64,000 bases of DNA, from NCBI GenBank assembly GCA_905182995.1, contig CAJJDP010000034.1, forward strand, positions 310,001 through 374,000, read 5' to 3'. Origin of the DNA: Paramecium octaurelia (taxonomy: Eukaryota > Ciliophora > Oligohymenophorea > Peniculida > Parameciidae). Below, one piece after another: positions 10,823 through 24,209 of this stretch (positions within the stretch are counted from its first letter, which is position 1; every line of letters begins with the position of its first letter). The notes under the pieces are model-generated. The model did not search any database and was not told where the DNA came from. It saw only the letters and a list, made by a program, of their open reading frames with translations. The position numbers were made by a program, and so were the translations under genes.

Positions 10823-13678
10823 TCAAGTGCAATCTGTTTCATTCTGAAACACTTTTTTTAAGATTACATCCAAATCATCATTTTTAACAGGTTTTTGGAG
10901 AAAAGTAGTGATTCCTAACTTTTGACCTTAAACAATATTTTCTTATGTGTCATATGCTGAACAAATTATAATCATTGACTTGTTAGAAATTAAATCAAGA
11001 ATCTAATTATGATAGATAGTTACTTGTTTACTAGTTTGGAAACCATCTATTCCTGGCATTTCAATATCCATCAAAATTAATTTATAAGTTGAACAATGTT
11101 ACTACAACTTTTATTTTACTTTTTCAATTGCTTAGAATCCATCAAATGCTTAATCAGCCTCGATTTGATGATTATTGAGAATCAATTTTAGTGCTATTTG
11201 ATTAAAAGGAATATCGTCAACAATTAAGACATGGTGGCATTTCTGGCAGTAAGAACTATACCTTTTTGTAAAACCTGAATCTTGTTACTTGAGAAGACTT
11301 GTGTTAAAACCTATACATTTTTCAGAAAAATACTCAGGACTAATAGGTAAAAGGATTTCAGGTTATTTTTCTATATCATTCAATCTAGATGTGTTTTTAT
11401 AACTTTCTGAACTTTAATTTTAGTATTCCTTATCAATGTCCATTCTAGAATTATTAGACTTGATTAATTTACTGTCATCCAATTTCAATTCTTTTAACTC
11501 GAATTAATCAAATGATTGATTATTTTTTCCACTTTATAAAGTGAATAAGTGAGATTATAATAGATTGTTCTATAATAAATTTTAGGCCTTAAATTAAACA
11601 ACAGTTCCTTGGTTTTTTCTGGAACTTATTATTAATTGATTGTCCTAGGACTCAACTAAACCTTAAACCAGTTTCGCTGCTATACTTAACCCCAATCCCT
11701 ATTGTCTTGATCCTTAATGCGATTTCAATACAGCTCCAAATTCAATAGTGTCATGGATACTGTTTTAGATTTAACTTAATTTTTGTTCTTCAATGCCAAT
11801 TCCATTATCTTTAACTTTGAAAATGATACTAAAGAGATCACCTTCTGTAATTTTTAAACTAATAGACCCTCCCTCCTAAGTAAATTTAATAGCATTATTT
11901 AAAATATTGACTAATAATTACATAATCCTCTACTTATCATTCTAAATAACTTTGCCACTCAAACTTTCAGAAACCTTAACGTTGAATATGATATTCTTTT
12001 GCCTCATTTAGAGCTTGTACAAATGCTCAATTTCTTCGCTTATTTCATGAATTGCAAACATGGAGACATGGTATGAAAATTGATACGACTAAATTGAAGC
12101 ATAATCCAAAATATCATTAATCTGATGAATTAGTAAGGCAATAGAACATTAGGCTATGTCGATGTACTCCTAGAATCTGGTATTAGAGTCTTCAATTTTC
12201 ATAAGATTTAACATCTATTAGCAACTATTCAATGGAGTCCTCAGTTCATGAGAAAAGGATTTAATAAGACTATGATGAATTATTTATTCATCTTTCATTT
12301 GTTAACATTTAAATTTGTTAGTAATGTTTTTGATTATGATAAGTAACACAGTATTCTCAACATCATTATTAAATGAGAAGTGACTTTTGCTTGAAGACTT
12401 AACTTAAGAAGAGGCCGAGAAGTAATCCTATTATTAATTGGTCATTGAAGTTGGTATGAGTATTAATTTTAGTTTCTTTTATTAGTTATTGCTGAACTTA
12501 CTCTCTGACTTCATGAGCCATTCATAAATAAAAATCTTTTGATGAAATGATGAGTGCTTGCTCTTCTGCATATCGTTCTAATCTAGAAGAGCAAGATATT
12601 TTGATGGCGACAGTATTATATCCAAGATGTCAATAGGAAACTCTTTATCTGAGAGCCTCTTTATTATTTGCTATAGAGTTCGATAATGGAGTTGGTTCTT
12701 TTCTTGTTTATTTGTTGATTCACTTTCTTCATCTGGAATCTTTGCATTTTTTACACAAGTTTTGACCTTCTCCAATACTAATTAGGCTCCTTGGCACTCT
12801 AGTATTTTTTCACATTTATTATTAATATAACTCACTTATTAAGCCTGATTTAATATCAATATTCCATAAGGAAATAGATTTATTAGATTTTAATAGAGTT
12901 AAAGTTTTGAATGATCTGAGCTGCTTAAACTTTTATAAAATTTCTATGATTTCGAAAAGCTAGTTAAATTTGAATATTGTTTCAATTTATCTTCATTTGG
13001 GAGGTCTTTCAATAGAGTAGTGAAACACTGTTTAGGAGTTTGTATGAATGAGTTTCTTGGTTAAGATTTAGCCTATGATTGCATCAATAAGTTTTCAACA
13101 CTGGGAGAGGCTGGATTCTCGCTTTTCTTGGGTAGCTATTATTCAGTATTTTGATTGTTTTGTTTGAAATTAAATTAGCAGTAATATGCTATTATTTAGT
13201 GGATTACAATAACAAATATAATAATTATGCTCTCTATTGTTTACAAGCTTGGTAAACTTATAATTTATATGATATTTTTTATTAGTAAGTAACAAGGCAG
13301 CCCTAATTTGCAAATGAAACTATATTTCTAAACTGCAATCTTTAAATAATCCCAATACGCAATAGTTATTATTAAACTATTTGATAAAATGCTTAATGAA
13401 TTATCAATCTCACTTAAGAACATTGATTCAAAATAACCAACATAAAATAAAAGAGACACTATATGCAGACCTAAATTGAGCCCATAGCTTTTTTCCATTA
13501 AAAAATACTAAACAAGCCTCATCATTAAACTTGCTGACTATAAAATTAAAAGCGTATAATTTATAGATTCTCCTTTAGATAACCCTACAAAAAACCACCA
13601 TAATCCTTAAACCAAATTCGCTAACAAAATTTATATTCTAGAAAATTTTTCTAAGAATTTCTTAAGTTCAGGTTTCAT
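10823..13678 (-). CDS. Hybrid sensor histidine kinase with receiver domain
   Basis: About 951 aa if intronless; the length is a multiple of three. Starts MKPELKKFLEKFSRIQ, followed by some five or six hydrophobic segments (about residues 15-200; e.g. LLANLVQGLWWFFVG, LHIVSLLFYVGYF, IIIIFVIVI). A PAS-like stretch (LFPYGILILNQAQQVSYIN) follows. The kinase core shows the H box SFSHELRTPLN, the N box NILNNAIKFT, G1 DNGIGIEEQ and G2 QQGLGLSIAAKLV. A C-terminal receiver has CHHVLIVDD, the phospho-acceptor LILMDIEMPG and LQKPVKND. The stop is TGA 10823-10825. It should autophosphorylate on the H-box His and pass phosphate to the receiver Asp. The same frame stays open upstream through a possible 27-nt intron to an ATG at 14140, so a longer N-terminus cannot be excluded. 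Confidence 0.88.
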
Positions 13679-14960
13679 TAAATAATTAAAATCAATTTTG
13701 AATAACTAATATTTTATTGAAAAAATAAATTTAGGGATACTTGTTACATCCAAGTAATTAATAATTTTAAGTGGAACACATTTAGCAAATTGTAATCTTA
13801 TCAAGTTTTCAAGATCAGTTGTCCATTTCTATATTTTTTTGTCAAAATTCCTTATTATCTAAAATCATAAGTATAACACTATTACATCTTTCAAATAATT
13901 TTTCAATTCGTCTCCATTATTCTTCGATCTTTGAGTTTACTCGTTAGAACCAAAATTTTGAAATTCACAATGGATTAATACTATAATTTGAATAATTTAA
14001 CTTTATATATCATCCTCATCAATTTTAATAATTTGTCTATTCAATTCATCAGATAAAATTATTTTTGTCACTTACTAAAAATTGAAAATGTAATTTAATG
14101 TATTTCTAACTGTTTAAATTTTTAAGAAATGTTTGATCATTAGAATTGTTAATTTTTAATATTATTTATTTGATGAAAGTTTAAGAGTTTCCTCTTTTAC
14201 TTTTCAAGATACTAATATATTCTAAGCTCTTTTTTTATTTTCTATGATCCTTATTCTACTTCGATAATATCCATAAACATCAAATTATGATAAATGAGTC
14301 TAAACCTCTTCAAAGTTTTTGGTTTTGATAGGTAAATATTTAAGGAATTTGACTAAATATTAAAAAGCTTTAATGCGGCTTCTTCTATAAGCTTTTTAAA
14401 TAATTATCTAATTTTATGAAAAAGATAAGTGTTAATATAGTACTTTAAATTATTTAATATTTGGTTAAAAATGTTCCACCACATACTGATTATAAGATAT
14501 ATTAATTAATCATACCCATCCTAACTTTTTGTTAACTTATAATTTCAAAGGTCTCCAACATCTCTGAAAAATTTCCATTTACGATATTTTGCTTCTACTT
14601 CTGCAATTTAATATCTGATTATGAGTTAAATGTTGGTGGTTTTCCTAAGTTATTATAACTTTTTGCTGATTTTAGAGAGAGAGAGAATTGTGACTTGTTC
14701 TTCATTTAAAAGGCGATTATAAATTAATTTATAATTTTAAGTTTATTTAATTTTTAATCTCTTTAAAACTTGAATAATTTTTGATTTAATTTTAACCAAA
14801 TAATAAATTATTTCCTATTAATGACTTCTTCCACAATGGTTTATCTTCTGTATCTACATTTGATTGTTTTACAGACCGATGGCACTCAAAATTAATAAAA
14901 GGTATTTAAATTGATTGGTCTTACAAAATTGTAATAAGTTAACTTAATGAAAATTAAAAA
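13679..14960 (-). pseudogene. Coding-like, frame-disrupted segment 5' of the histidine kinase
   Basis: Minus-strand pieces read convincingly as protein but lie in different frames without recognisable introns between them. From 5' to 3' they include SNVDTEDKPLWKKSLIGNN, NEEQVTILSLSKISKKLQQ, RYQIAEVEAKYRKWKFFRD, SMWWNIFNQILNNLKYYIN, LSKPKTLKRFRLIYHNLMF, SQKIKKELRIYQYLEKQKR, LNSQKYIKLHFQFLVSD and DELNRQIIKIDEDD. At 14137-14140 one frame's TGA overlaps another frame's ATG, which a ciliate gene pair would not normally do. The 3' part is in frame with the kinase start. Either this is a decayed host gene, a diverged 5' extension of the kinase, or a gene with introns I could not place. No family recognised. 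Confidence 0.4.
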
Positions 14961-15384
14961 TGATATTTTATTCAATCAGTATATATAAATTACTAGCTAT
15001 TTAATGAGAGAGTATACTTATAAATATCAGATATAAATAGTTAATAAATATGCTTTATCATTGCCATAACAGAGCCTATTAAAGATTAAAAAAGGATGAC
15101 CTAATATTATGGTGTTTAATTACTGATTCTAGTTATTTTTCTGTATCTGATATGTCTATTATCAACCTATAGTGTGTGGAGGCTTCATATTTATAGTAAG
15201 TAGATAGAATTCAAAACTATAGGAATTTCAATATCCTATAGATCTCTATAAATCATACTATCTTTAATTAGCAAATATAAAGAGAGCACTACAGAGATTA
15301 TTCATTATGATATATAATGATTATATGAATATTTTTTGATTATTTGATAAAATTTTTCCTATATAAATTTAATGAATCAACTCA
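14961..15384. other. Intergenic
   Basis: AT-rich spacer downstream of the surface antigen gene. No gene or clear motif seen. Confidence 0.5.
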
Positions 15385-18300
15385 TCAATACATTAAGTAT
15401 CCTAAGAGAACAGCCACTCCAAGAACGTATCCGGAGTCAGTTGAACCATTATTATTTGTGTCATTACCATTTGAAGAATTGTTAGGAGGAGTAACAATTG
15501 TGGTTCCGCATTAAGAGCATGCACTGGTCTTGGAGTTCCATGAATACATGTAGGCTGATTAGATGTAGCATTCTGATTCAACTAATGTCTTAGGATCTGC
15601 AGCTGTACATTTACCAGATACTGTACGGCAAATATTATACTTAGAGGAATCCCAGTTAGGGAAATATGAGCATTTTCCTTATGAAGCATTAAAAGATTCA
15701 CAAGTGTGATCGACGCAAGAACTAGCAGTAGTTGGTGTAGCAGCAGTCCATTTACATCTATTTGATGCTAATTGGCAAGCATTTTAATCCTTGGCAGCAG
15801 CAGCGCAATTGGTCATCAAAGAGCATTTTCCTGTTGTTTCAGTCCAAACGCAAGTTCCATCAGTTCCTTTAGAGTTACATCCAGCCTTGGTTGCATACTT
15901 ATCGCATGTGGTTTTAGAGATACACTTGGTTCCATCAGTTGTACAAGTATTAATAACACCGCAAACTTAAGTATTAGTACCACCAGTAATGTCATCACAT
16001 GTCTTAACTCTACAGGATCCTGCAGCTCCAGCAATACCCTCTGTCCATTAACATGAACCTTCAGTTCCTAATGCATTTATGCATTAGCTATTTGTTGTGT
16101 ACTTGGTACATGAATCCTTAATGATACAAATTGTACCATCGGTTGTACAAGTAGACAATTGAGATGAGCATGCGGAATGAGTGGCTCCAATCAGTTCAGA
16201 GCAATTTTAATCCCTGCAAGCATTTGTAGTTTCATCCCAATGACATATACCTGTGGATGTAATTTAACCTGAATTCTTTTAGACACCATCTTTATTGTTA
16301 TGACAAGCTTCCTATACATATGTTGAACATGCTGCTAATTCAATACAAGATGAAGTTCCATTTGTAGTACATTTAGGATTAGCTTCTTTGCATTCACTAT
16401 GAGTTGTAAATAAGGCTGAATTACAATTAACATATTTGGTGCAAACTTTATTGGCGGATCCTAAAGTTGCGACAGTTGTAATACAGTCTCCATCTGTACC
16501 TGTAACACATCCTCCATTTACATTAGTTTAGCCACATTGTGTAATACCAATACATTGTGTTCCATCAGTTGTGCATTTATCGGAAATGTATTTACATTAT
16601 GTATCAACAGTCCACTTAAGACTTCTGCATGAATCATAAAGGAAACATGCCCCTTTAGTATTATCTAAATTAGGATATTCAGGTAACCAAATGCAAGATC
16701 CATCAGTTCCAGAAACACAAGCAGCTTCAACAGTGGTCAAAGAGCATTTTTACATAACAGCACATTTACCACTTTTTCCAGCTGTGCATTTGCCTTTAAA
16801 GTTCTTATCAGATGGATTCTAACAAGCAGCATGTGATGAACCGGAAATATCCTTGCATTCTTAATTTCTACAAGTAGATGTATCTGAGTCCCAGGCACAT
16901 ATATTTTAATTTAAGTCAGTAGTGCAAGCAGCCTAAACTTTTGCTGCTGAGCAAGTAGATTTTAGAACACAACCACCACCTTATTGAGTAGTGCAAGATC
17001 CATCTTTTGGAGTGAAGTATTGTTGACATTAGGTTTCAGAATTGTATTCTTTAGGTGCAGTATTGCATGTCTTTATCACACAATAAGCTGGTTTAATTAT
17101 ATCAGTGGGAACAATCCATTCACATGCATTATTAGATATATCTGTTTTGCATCCCTTTTGACTTAAAGCCTAAGCACATGTACTTCTATTGACACAGAAT
17201 GTTCCATTTGTTGTACACTTTGAATTCTTAAGTGCTGCTGCACATGCTGCGTCATCAGTATAGAAGTAATCTTCACATGTCTTAGTCTTGCACTTGCTTC
17301 CAGTATCAATCATCGTGCATTTGGGAAGGTGAGCTGAACAATCAGCAGCAGTTGCAGGATTGACAGCATTTTCACAAGTTCTGGTAGCGCATGATCCAGT
17401 ACCAATACCTTCCAACCATATGCATTTGTTTTACTTGGAATCAGTATCCATGCATTGTCCCTTGGTCATTTCTTCACAAGTATCTGGAATGGGAACACAT
17501 CCTTTGTCATCCTTGTCGACTGTGCATTTAAGATTCATAGCACTTCCATATGTAATACAAGCATCATGTGTGGTGAAAGTATCATCAGCTTACAAGCAGG
17601 TTGCATCTGAGCATTTCTTGGTTGTTTCATTCCAATAACAATTCAAAAAGTTATCATTAGCATCCTTACTCTTGCTCTTTTTACATTATCCTGAAGTGTT
17701 GTATTCAGCACATAATGCTTTTTACATACATCCTCCTTCAGTATATGTTCCGTCTTCATTTTTCTTTGCTCCCAAAGTGCAATCTCCTCTAAAGATATAA
17801 GCTTAACATTTGTCAAAATCAGTGTATGTGGCAGGATCAGCAGATGTGCAAGTCTTATCAACACATTTATTGGGTGTTTCAACTAAACTCCATTCACAGG
17901 CTTTCTTTGTTGAATTTATTTTACATTAATCAATGACTTTATAATCTGAACAAGCACCTAAATTAATGCATCCTCCCAATGTTGTTAAATCATCAGCCAC
18001 TTTAACGGTGCAATTTCCTAAGCCCTAACATTTACTGTGAGTATTATAAGTTGAATCAGCATTAATGCAAGAAATATCAAGACATTTACCTGGATCAGTG
18101 TTAGTATTCCAAATGCATCTATTTCCTGACAAATTCTCTTCACATTAAACTTGTTTTGTGTAAACAGTACATGCAGCTCTCTTCATGCATCCTCCAGTTC
18201 TAGCAGTACAATTTTATTATTTTGCTGAGCATGTATCGACAGATGGACTTGTAACATCGGTTGTAGTAATAGCATCGCAAGACTTTTGAAGGCATTTTGT

Positions 18301-21300
18301 CGTAACTGTATCCCAAACACATGGTCCATCAGTAACAGCATATGCACATTTATCGCTTGCATCATAATCGCCGCATACATCTTTCTTGTCTATGCATGCA
18401 GTTCCAGCAGCATTTACAGTACAAGTATTCAAGAAATTGAAACAATTGAAGAAATTGATTGTTCCTTTATAATCAGCGCATGTCAGAGCGGTTGCTGTAT
18501 AAGCTTTGCATTTTGTAGTGGCAGTAGTGTCAACAGTGCATCCTTTGCTAAACTCTTAACAAATATTAAAATTCAAGTTAGTTGTTCCTCCTAAAATAAC
18601 GGCGGTACAAGCAGTAGTACCGACAACATATTTTTCACAAGCTCCTCCTGAGGCTATTACGCAATAACCTTCGGTTGCCCAATAACATGAAGCAAGATTG
18701 CTATTATCCGTTTTATAATCTTCACATTTAGCAGCAACCACAACACATGCTGATTAATCAGGTAAAGCTGTACATTTTCCTGCACTGACATCTTTACAAT
18801 ATTTTGCAGTTATCTTAGCAGCACCTTATGTATCAGTCTTGACATCACCACATTTAGTATTATCAGTTATGGTTTTCTAGCCGCAAGTTGTTCCAGTAAG
18901 TTAGCAAGTTCCATCCTTTCCTTTTGTGCATGTATTAGAGGTCAACTAAGAACAATTTTTATCTGCAAAGTAGTAGCATGTCTTTCCATCATTTTGTACT
19001 GAACATTCAGCATCAAAGGCTTAGCATGAATCGTAGGTCTATGGATCTGCAGGAAGTGCACAATTAGGTTTGCATTTACCATTTAATCCAAAGACACAAC
19101 TACTCTTTAAGGTTTTACATTCAGCGTCATTTGTACCAGCAAGGTCAGTGCATTTTAATGTGGAAACAGGCTTACAAGTACCAGAATAGTAGCAATCTCC
19201 ATCTGTTTTAGCCCATTTACAATCAGCTGATTTGTCATATCCACTACAATTAGCTTATGCAACCAAGCATGCAGTTCCAGCCTAATTGGCAGAACAGGTA
19301 GCATCCAAAGAATTACAATAACCACCTGTGAGTTTTGCACCTTTTACTTTTGTGCAATCAAAAGTTGCAGTTTTACAGGCTCCAGTTTCCCATTTACATT
19401 AAGCCTTGTCTCCCAGGATTCCACCCAAACAAGCTAATTCGGTCACATAATCAGTACAAGCTGCTTTTTTGAGTCCACATGGTAAATTAGTGACAGTGCA
19501 TTAGTTTGACTTGATTGTACACTATAGATGAGTGATATAATTCTTTGTGTCTTCTTCTGTCTTTAAACAGGGAGTATCAGCACACTTTGATGTTAAAGCA
19601 TCCCAAGTACATGGTGCATCACTTTTATCTTTTTTACATTATGGTTCCTTTGTATATTAACTACATGTTAATCTATCCACACATTTGGTTTCATCAGCAC
19701 TAACTGTACATTTCCTGCTGGATGCATTTGTACAATCATTATGTGACTTCTTATCTAGATTTGCACATACATTTCCATCTACACATTTTCCAGTTGTGTC
19801 ATTCCATTAGCAATTTAAGTATTGTGTAGGGGACGTGTCAGGAATTTGCAAAATATTAGTTTTACAAGAATTCTTGCCCAAACCACTACAGGTTGCAGGT
19901 ATAGGAGCACATACATTATTTGCTGTTCCAACAACACAAAGAGGATTGTTACTTCCATCCTTCAACCATGCTAAACAATCAGAATGAGCTACTTCACCTC
20001 CTGTTACTACTACACTGCCAAGATAACCTTCTTTAGTTGCATTAGCACATGTTTTTTCATAACAAGTCTTAGTACCATCCCACAAACAAGTTTTACCTCC
20101 ATTAGTTTTTGAACCTGCTACATCACATTACTCCTTAATGGTGCGTGACTCACATTTGACAACTAATTCCATACATCCTTTCTTGGTTGTATTTGGTACA
20201 CAATTAGAATTTGGTTTATAAGCTTCGCATAACTCTACAGTGTATTCATCATCTGTTTTAGTTGGTGCACTAGTACAGACAATGTCAAAACATGAAGATC
20301 CTGTCCAACCACATTTTTCACCATTAGCTTTCAATTCACAGTTCTCCTTAACAGTTAATGCTGAACATGTCAATGGAAGATCTATACATCCCTTCTTTGT
20401 ATTTGACAATGTACAAGTATTAAGATATTCTTAACATTATGCATGGGTTGTATTATCTTGAGATGCAGCTGAGCATTGTTTTTAGTAACAAGATCCAAGG
20501 TAAATGCAATCAGCACCAGACTTGTCCTTAACACAATTGTCTTTTTCAACTACATTTTCACATAACAAATCAATGCAAGTTCCAGATGAACTGACAGTAC
20601 ATGTATTAATTTCTCCATTACATAACGCATGAGTGTTAAATCTAGTGGGAAGAGTAGCACAAGTTTTATCTAAACAATTACCTCCTACAGTGTCCCAATA
20701 GCAATCCTTACCATTACCATCCTTAACGCAAGCATCTTTTAATAATATGGCTGTACAAGTAGTATTGGTAATACATCCACCATCTTTCTTAGCGATGCAC
20801 TTGTTATTTGGAAGATATTCTTCACATCCAGAATTTGATGTAATAGTGGTTTGAGCATTCTCGCAAGTTCTCTTTAAGCATCCACCAGCATTGTTAGCCT
20901 TACCTGTACAAAGTTTAGAGTAAGTAGAACATTACTCATGACCAACAATGTCAGTCCCTGCATTCTCACATGTTTTGTCTTTGCAACTACCATTCCATGT
21001 ACAATCTCTATTATTGTATCTATTAACAGCACATTAATCTTGAACAGAAGAACTTCCACAACTTGTATCATCAACACATCCAGCTCCATTTGTTATGCAT
21101 GATGCCAAAAATTATTTTTAGCAATCTGAATTGGTTGTCAATGTATTTGGTGCACTTGCACAGACCTTATCCTTACATTTCTGGTCTTTATCTGACCAAT
21201 AGCATTCCTTTTTTGCACTATCAATTTTGCACCCTTCTTTTATTTTACCATCTGAACATGTCTTAAGATCAATACAACCTCCACCCTCTTTGGCTGTACA

Positions 21301-22053
21301 TGTTGATAGGAAAGACTGACAGTCAACATGGGTTTTAATATTAGTTGAAGCATTCTCACATTTCTTATCAAAGCATTTACTAGTAGTAGTATCCCAAATA
21401 CAATCAACTGTTCTTGTCTTATTTGTTACACATCCTTCAACTGATATTTGATCTGCACAATTAGTTCCAGAATCTACACATCCTCCTGCAGATTTAGCTG
21501 TACATTCTTTCTTTAAATACAGTCTGCACTCAGAATCTTTGGTAAGTGCTGTTGGTAATTAAGCACATTCAGTCACATCAGAGCATTTTTTAGTTGGTTC
21601 ATCCCAAACACAGTAATTTTCTGAACTATTCTAATAACAAGATGTTGATGTTAAGTAGGTTGAACATAAATCTATTTCTACACAAATTGTTCCATCAGTT
21701 ATGCATCTTTTGGATATTGCTTAACAGTCATCTTTGATGGTTTTCTCAAAAGGTGTACAACTTGTGAAGAATGTACATTTATTATCAATCCAGGCACATT
21801 AATTAAGTTTAAGACAATCAGTTTGAGCTTATCCTTCACAATTCAAGGCTCTTCCATAATTCTTGGACTCAATCACTGGTCCTATGTTCTAAGGAACTTC
21901 GCAAACTAATTTAGTTATGTTCCATGAACACTTTGAGCTCCTTGCGCAATCACCAGAAGTTAAAAGCTATGCACAAGTGCACTCCTCACTCTTGCTTACA
22001 ACTTGACAAGTTGCAATGCTTATCAAAACAATAATTAATAAAGTTCTCTTCAT
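15385..22053 (-). CDS. Surface (immobilization) antigen, 2,222 aa, GPI-anchored type
   Basis: One uninterrupted frame of 2,223 codons, typical of intronless Paramecium surface antigens (about 2,200-2,700 aa). Start MKRTLLIIVLISIATCQVV is a secretion signal, and the first Cys module follows (CTCAQLLTSGDCARSSKCSW). The body is a long run of Cys-rich modules with recurring K-x-C-x-D, T-x-C-x-x-x and W-x-x-x-x-C motifs, the Paramecium surface antigen domain pattern. The C-terminus carries a Cys pair (CSQCG), an Asn/Ser/Gly-rich linker, then SGYVLGVAVLLGYLMY and TGA 15385-15387, as expected for GPI-anchor attachment. Many internal minus-strand ORFs without in-frame TAA/TAG fall in this same frame, confirming continuity. 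Such proteins coat cell and cilia, usually one serotype at a time. The serotype cannot be told from sequence alone. Confidence 0.93.
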
Positions 22054-23030
22054 TTAAAGTATTAATATTTAAGTATAATGAGATGGAGAATATGAATTAA
22101 TCAAAATTTAATAATTTAGTAGTTTTTCATACGTCATCTTATTATAACTTTTTCAAATGACTTTTCAAAATTTTTTTTCAATCTACCTTTAGACATTCAT
22201 TATTTATATTATCATACTATTTAATGTGCAGCCCAAAAGGCTTCCTTCTTTAGTTAAGCATATAATAATCAAAGAGATCTTATTCTCACTTCATAATAAT
22301 ATATAGAAGAATAATTTTATAAGAAAAAACGTAAGTTAATTGAGAATGCTCGTGGCAACCTCATCTATTATTGCCATTAAAGCAGAATCGTTAACATAAG
22401 GCTCAAACATTAAGAATGGTTAGATTTTAAATTCACTAGAATGGCATGTTTGAGCGGTTAAGGCTTATCATACATAGAAATATATAAATTATATATACTC
22501 TAAAAATTCTGGAGTTTGTTTTTTTTAAAATTCTAAATCCTTTGAGACATTGGACTCTTAAACTAGAATATCTAGGGGAACTGAAAAATGAATTAGTATT
22601 CATCTACAACAAATATCATTGAATTTAAAAATTTTGAAAAAAATTGCTATTTGAAATTAGGAGAAAAATTTGTTAGTATTCCAGCAAGACGCTCAACAAC
22701 AATTTTATATTTCAATAATAATAGAAATCAAAATTCCACAATATTGCTTATAATTTAATAGAGATTGGAGAGTTGACTATAAGTCTTCTTTTTGTTAATA
22801 AAAACTGCATTCAACAAATTTTTCTTAAACTAAACTTATCTCCGTCTCTCTTAGTAGTTTGAAAGTTTTTAATAGTATTAATATATAATTAAAATAAACA
22901 TAATTAAAATTCTGGTATTTTCATGATTTAAGAAATAAAATTTAATTTAAAAGTTTAGGGCTTTAAATAAGTATTTATAAACAGAAATTTTATATTATAT
23001 TTTATTTTACATTATTTATTATTATAATTT
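22054..23030. other. Antigen upstream region with a candidate small RNA locus
   Basis: Spacer between the antigen start codon and the phosphagen kinase 3' end. Mostly AT-rich and non-coding. The one distinctive stretch is 22401-22525, listed separately. Confidence 0.5.
22401..22525 (+). ncRNA. Candidate structured small RNA / Pol III-like locus
   Basis: GCTCAAACAT (22401-22410) and ATGTTTGAGC (22446-22455) form a perfect 10-bp inverted repeat around a 35-nt loop. The right arm overlaps TTGAGCGGTTAAGGC, which resembles the A box / D-arm of class II tRNAs. A run of eight T near 22517-22525 could terminate Pol III. No B box and no matching acceptor stem were found, so it is not an ordinary tRNA. 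Confidence 0.2.
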
Positions 23031-24209
23031 TCAATAGATTATACAACAGTTCTATCTATTTCCTCCTGCAGCTTAGACTTCCATATCGTATAATTTGATC
23101 AAACCTTCAAAAAGTCTTTTTGTAACGATGGCTTCAGTCACTCCGAATCTTGCAGATGGTGAGATATCAGCTGTGCCTTCCTTGTCCATATTGGAATGTT
23201 CGCCTCCAACTCCTCTTGCTTATAGTCCTAATGATCTAGCGACTTCCTTCAATTTCTTTTCATCAGTTCCTCCTTTTGTGATATTTGGGAATTTGCCTAA
23301 AATAGATTGTCTCTTTCCTGTTCCCATATTGGTTGGACAAGTGGTAATAACACCATAAATAGGATGTTCAGCAAATTCTAAACCACTCCTTTCAATACCA
23401 TTCAATAAATCATGGAGTGATTGATCAACTTTGCCTAGATCATTTCCTTAGACTATGGAGATGATTCTCAATTGATCTTCTTCACCAATCCAAATCATTT
23501 TGGTTTCATCTTCACTAATCCAAATTCCTCTTCCATGTGGCCAATCTGATGCTACTCCTGAAGATGTCAAATGATTATCAGTCGTCATGTCATTAAATAA
23601 GAAGTGTTTATTTCTCAATTCATCTGCTTATTGATTTGTGATCTCATTCTTGTGACCTGGAGTCAAACTGTGATATTTCCCTGGAATTCCGAAACTGCCA
23701 AATACTTCCACCATCTTATTCTCAAATCTGATTCTCTCGTCCTTGTCCATCGAGGGTGGTAAATTCCATCCCTTCACATTTCGTGCCACTCTTGCTCTCA
23801 TCGACACCTTTTCTAATCTTGAATCTATTTTTGTAAGAACATATTCTCCTACTGGGATGTTCCAATCATGTTCCTATTTGGTTTAACCCTCTATCTTGTG
23901 GTATTCTCTTATCAGTGGTTCTAAGTAGAAAGAAAACACATCATAATCCTCTGGTCTAGTAGCATACACTCCAACAGAGCTGTCATCATTCGATAAACCT
24001 CCCATCATCACATCCAAGAATCTTTATTAATCAGAATCAGAAAGGCCCTTCACCTTCTCCACTACAGCAGGTGTGAAATACTTATTTCCAAGACTGACTT
24101 TAATTTTTCCTAATTCAGTCCATCTGGCTTGGATTTTTGCTAAATCTACCTTTCCATCTGCATCTAAATAGGCCTTTCTGGCATCATTTTTAAAGACACA
24201 AGTATGCAT
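23031..24209 (-). CDS. Phosphagen (arginine-type) kinase, 392 aa
   Basis: Single exon from MHTCVFKNDARKAYLDADG to TGA 23031-23033. The enzyme moves phosphate between ATP and a guanidino compound, buffering ATP; in ciliates such kinases are linked to motility. Visible family features: the N-terminal helical region with KVSLGNKYFTPAVVEKV, the substrate loop with DDSSVGVYATRPEDYDVF, the start of the catalytic domain with LTKIDSRLEKVSMRARVAR, WPHGRGIWIS, IWIGEEDQLRIISI, and the active-site Cys in YGVITTCPTNMGTGKRQSI. It ends EVQAAGGNRQNCCIIY, a slightly longer tail than usual. The substrate (arginine, creatine or other) cannot be assigned from motifs alone; arginine-kinase-like is the safest label. 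It is the next gene upstream of the antigen on the same strand. Confidence 0.93.

Noticed and set aside
15385-22053. Break into several genes because of many TAA/TAG triplets
   Set aside because: These encode Gln in this code; the frame is continuous for 2,223 codons and has one signal peptide and one GPI-like tail.
22446-22525. tRNA gene suggested by TTGAGCGGTTAAGGC
   Set aside because: No B box (GGTTCGA-like) and no acceptor-stem partner downstream; kept only as a weak ncRNA candidate.
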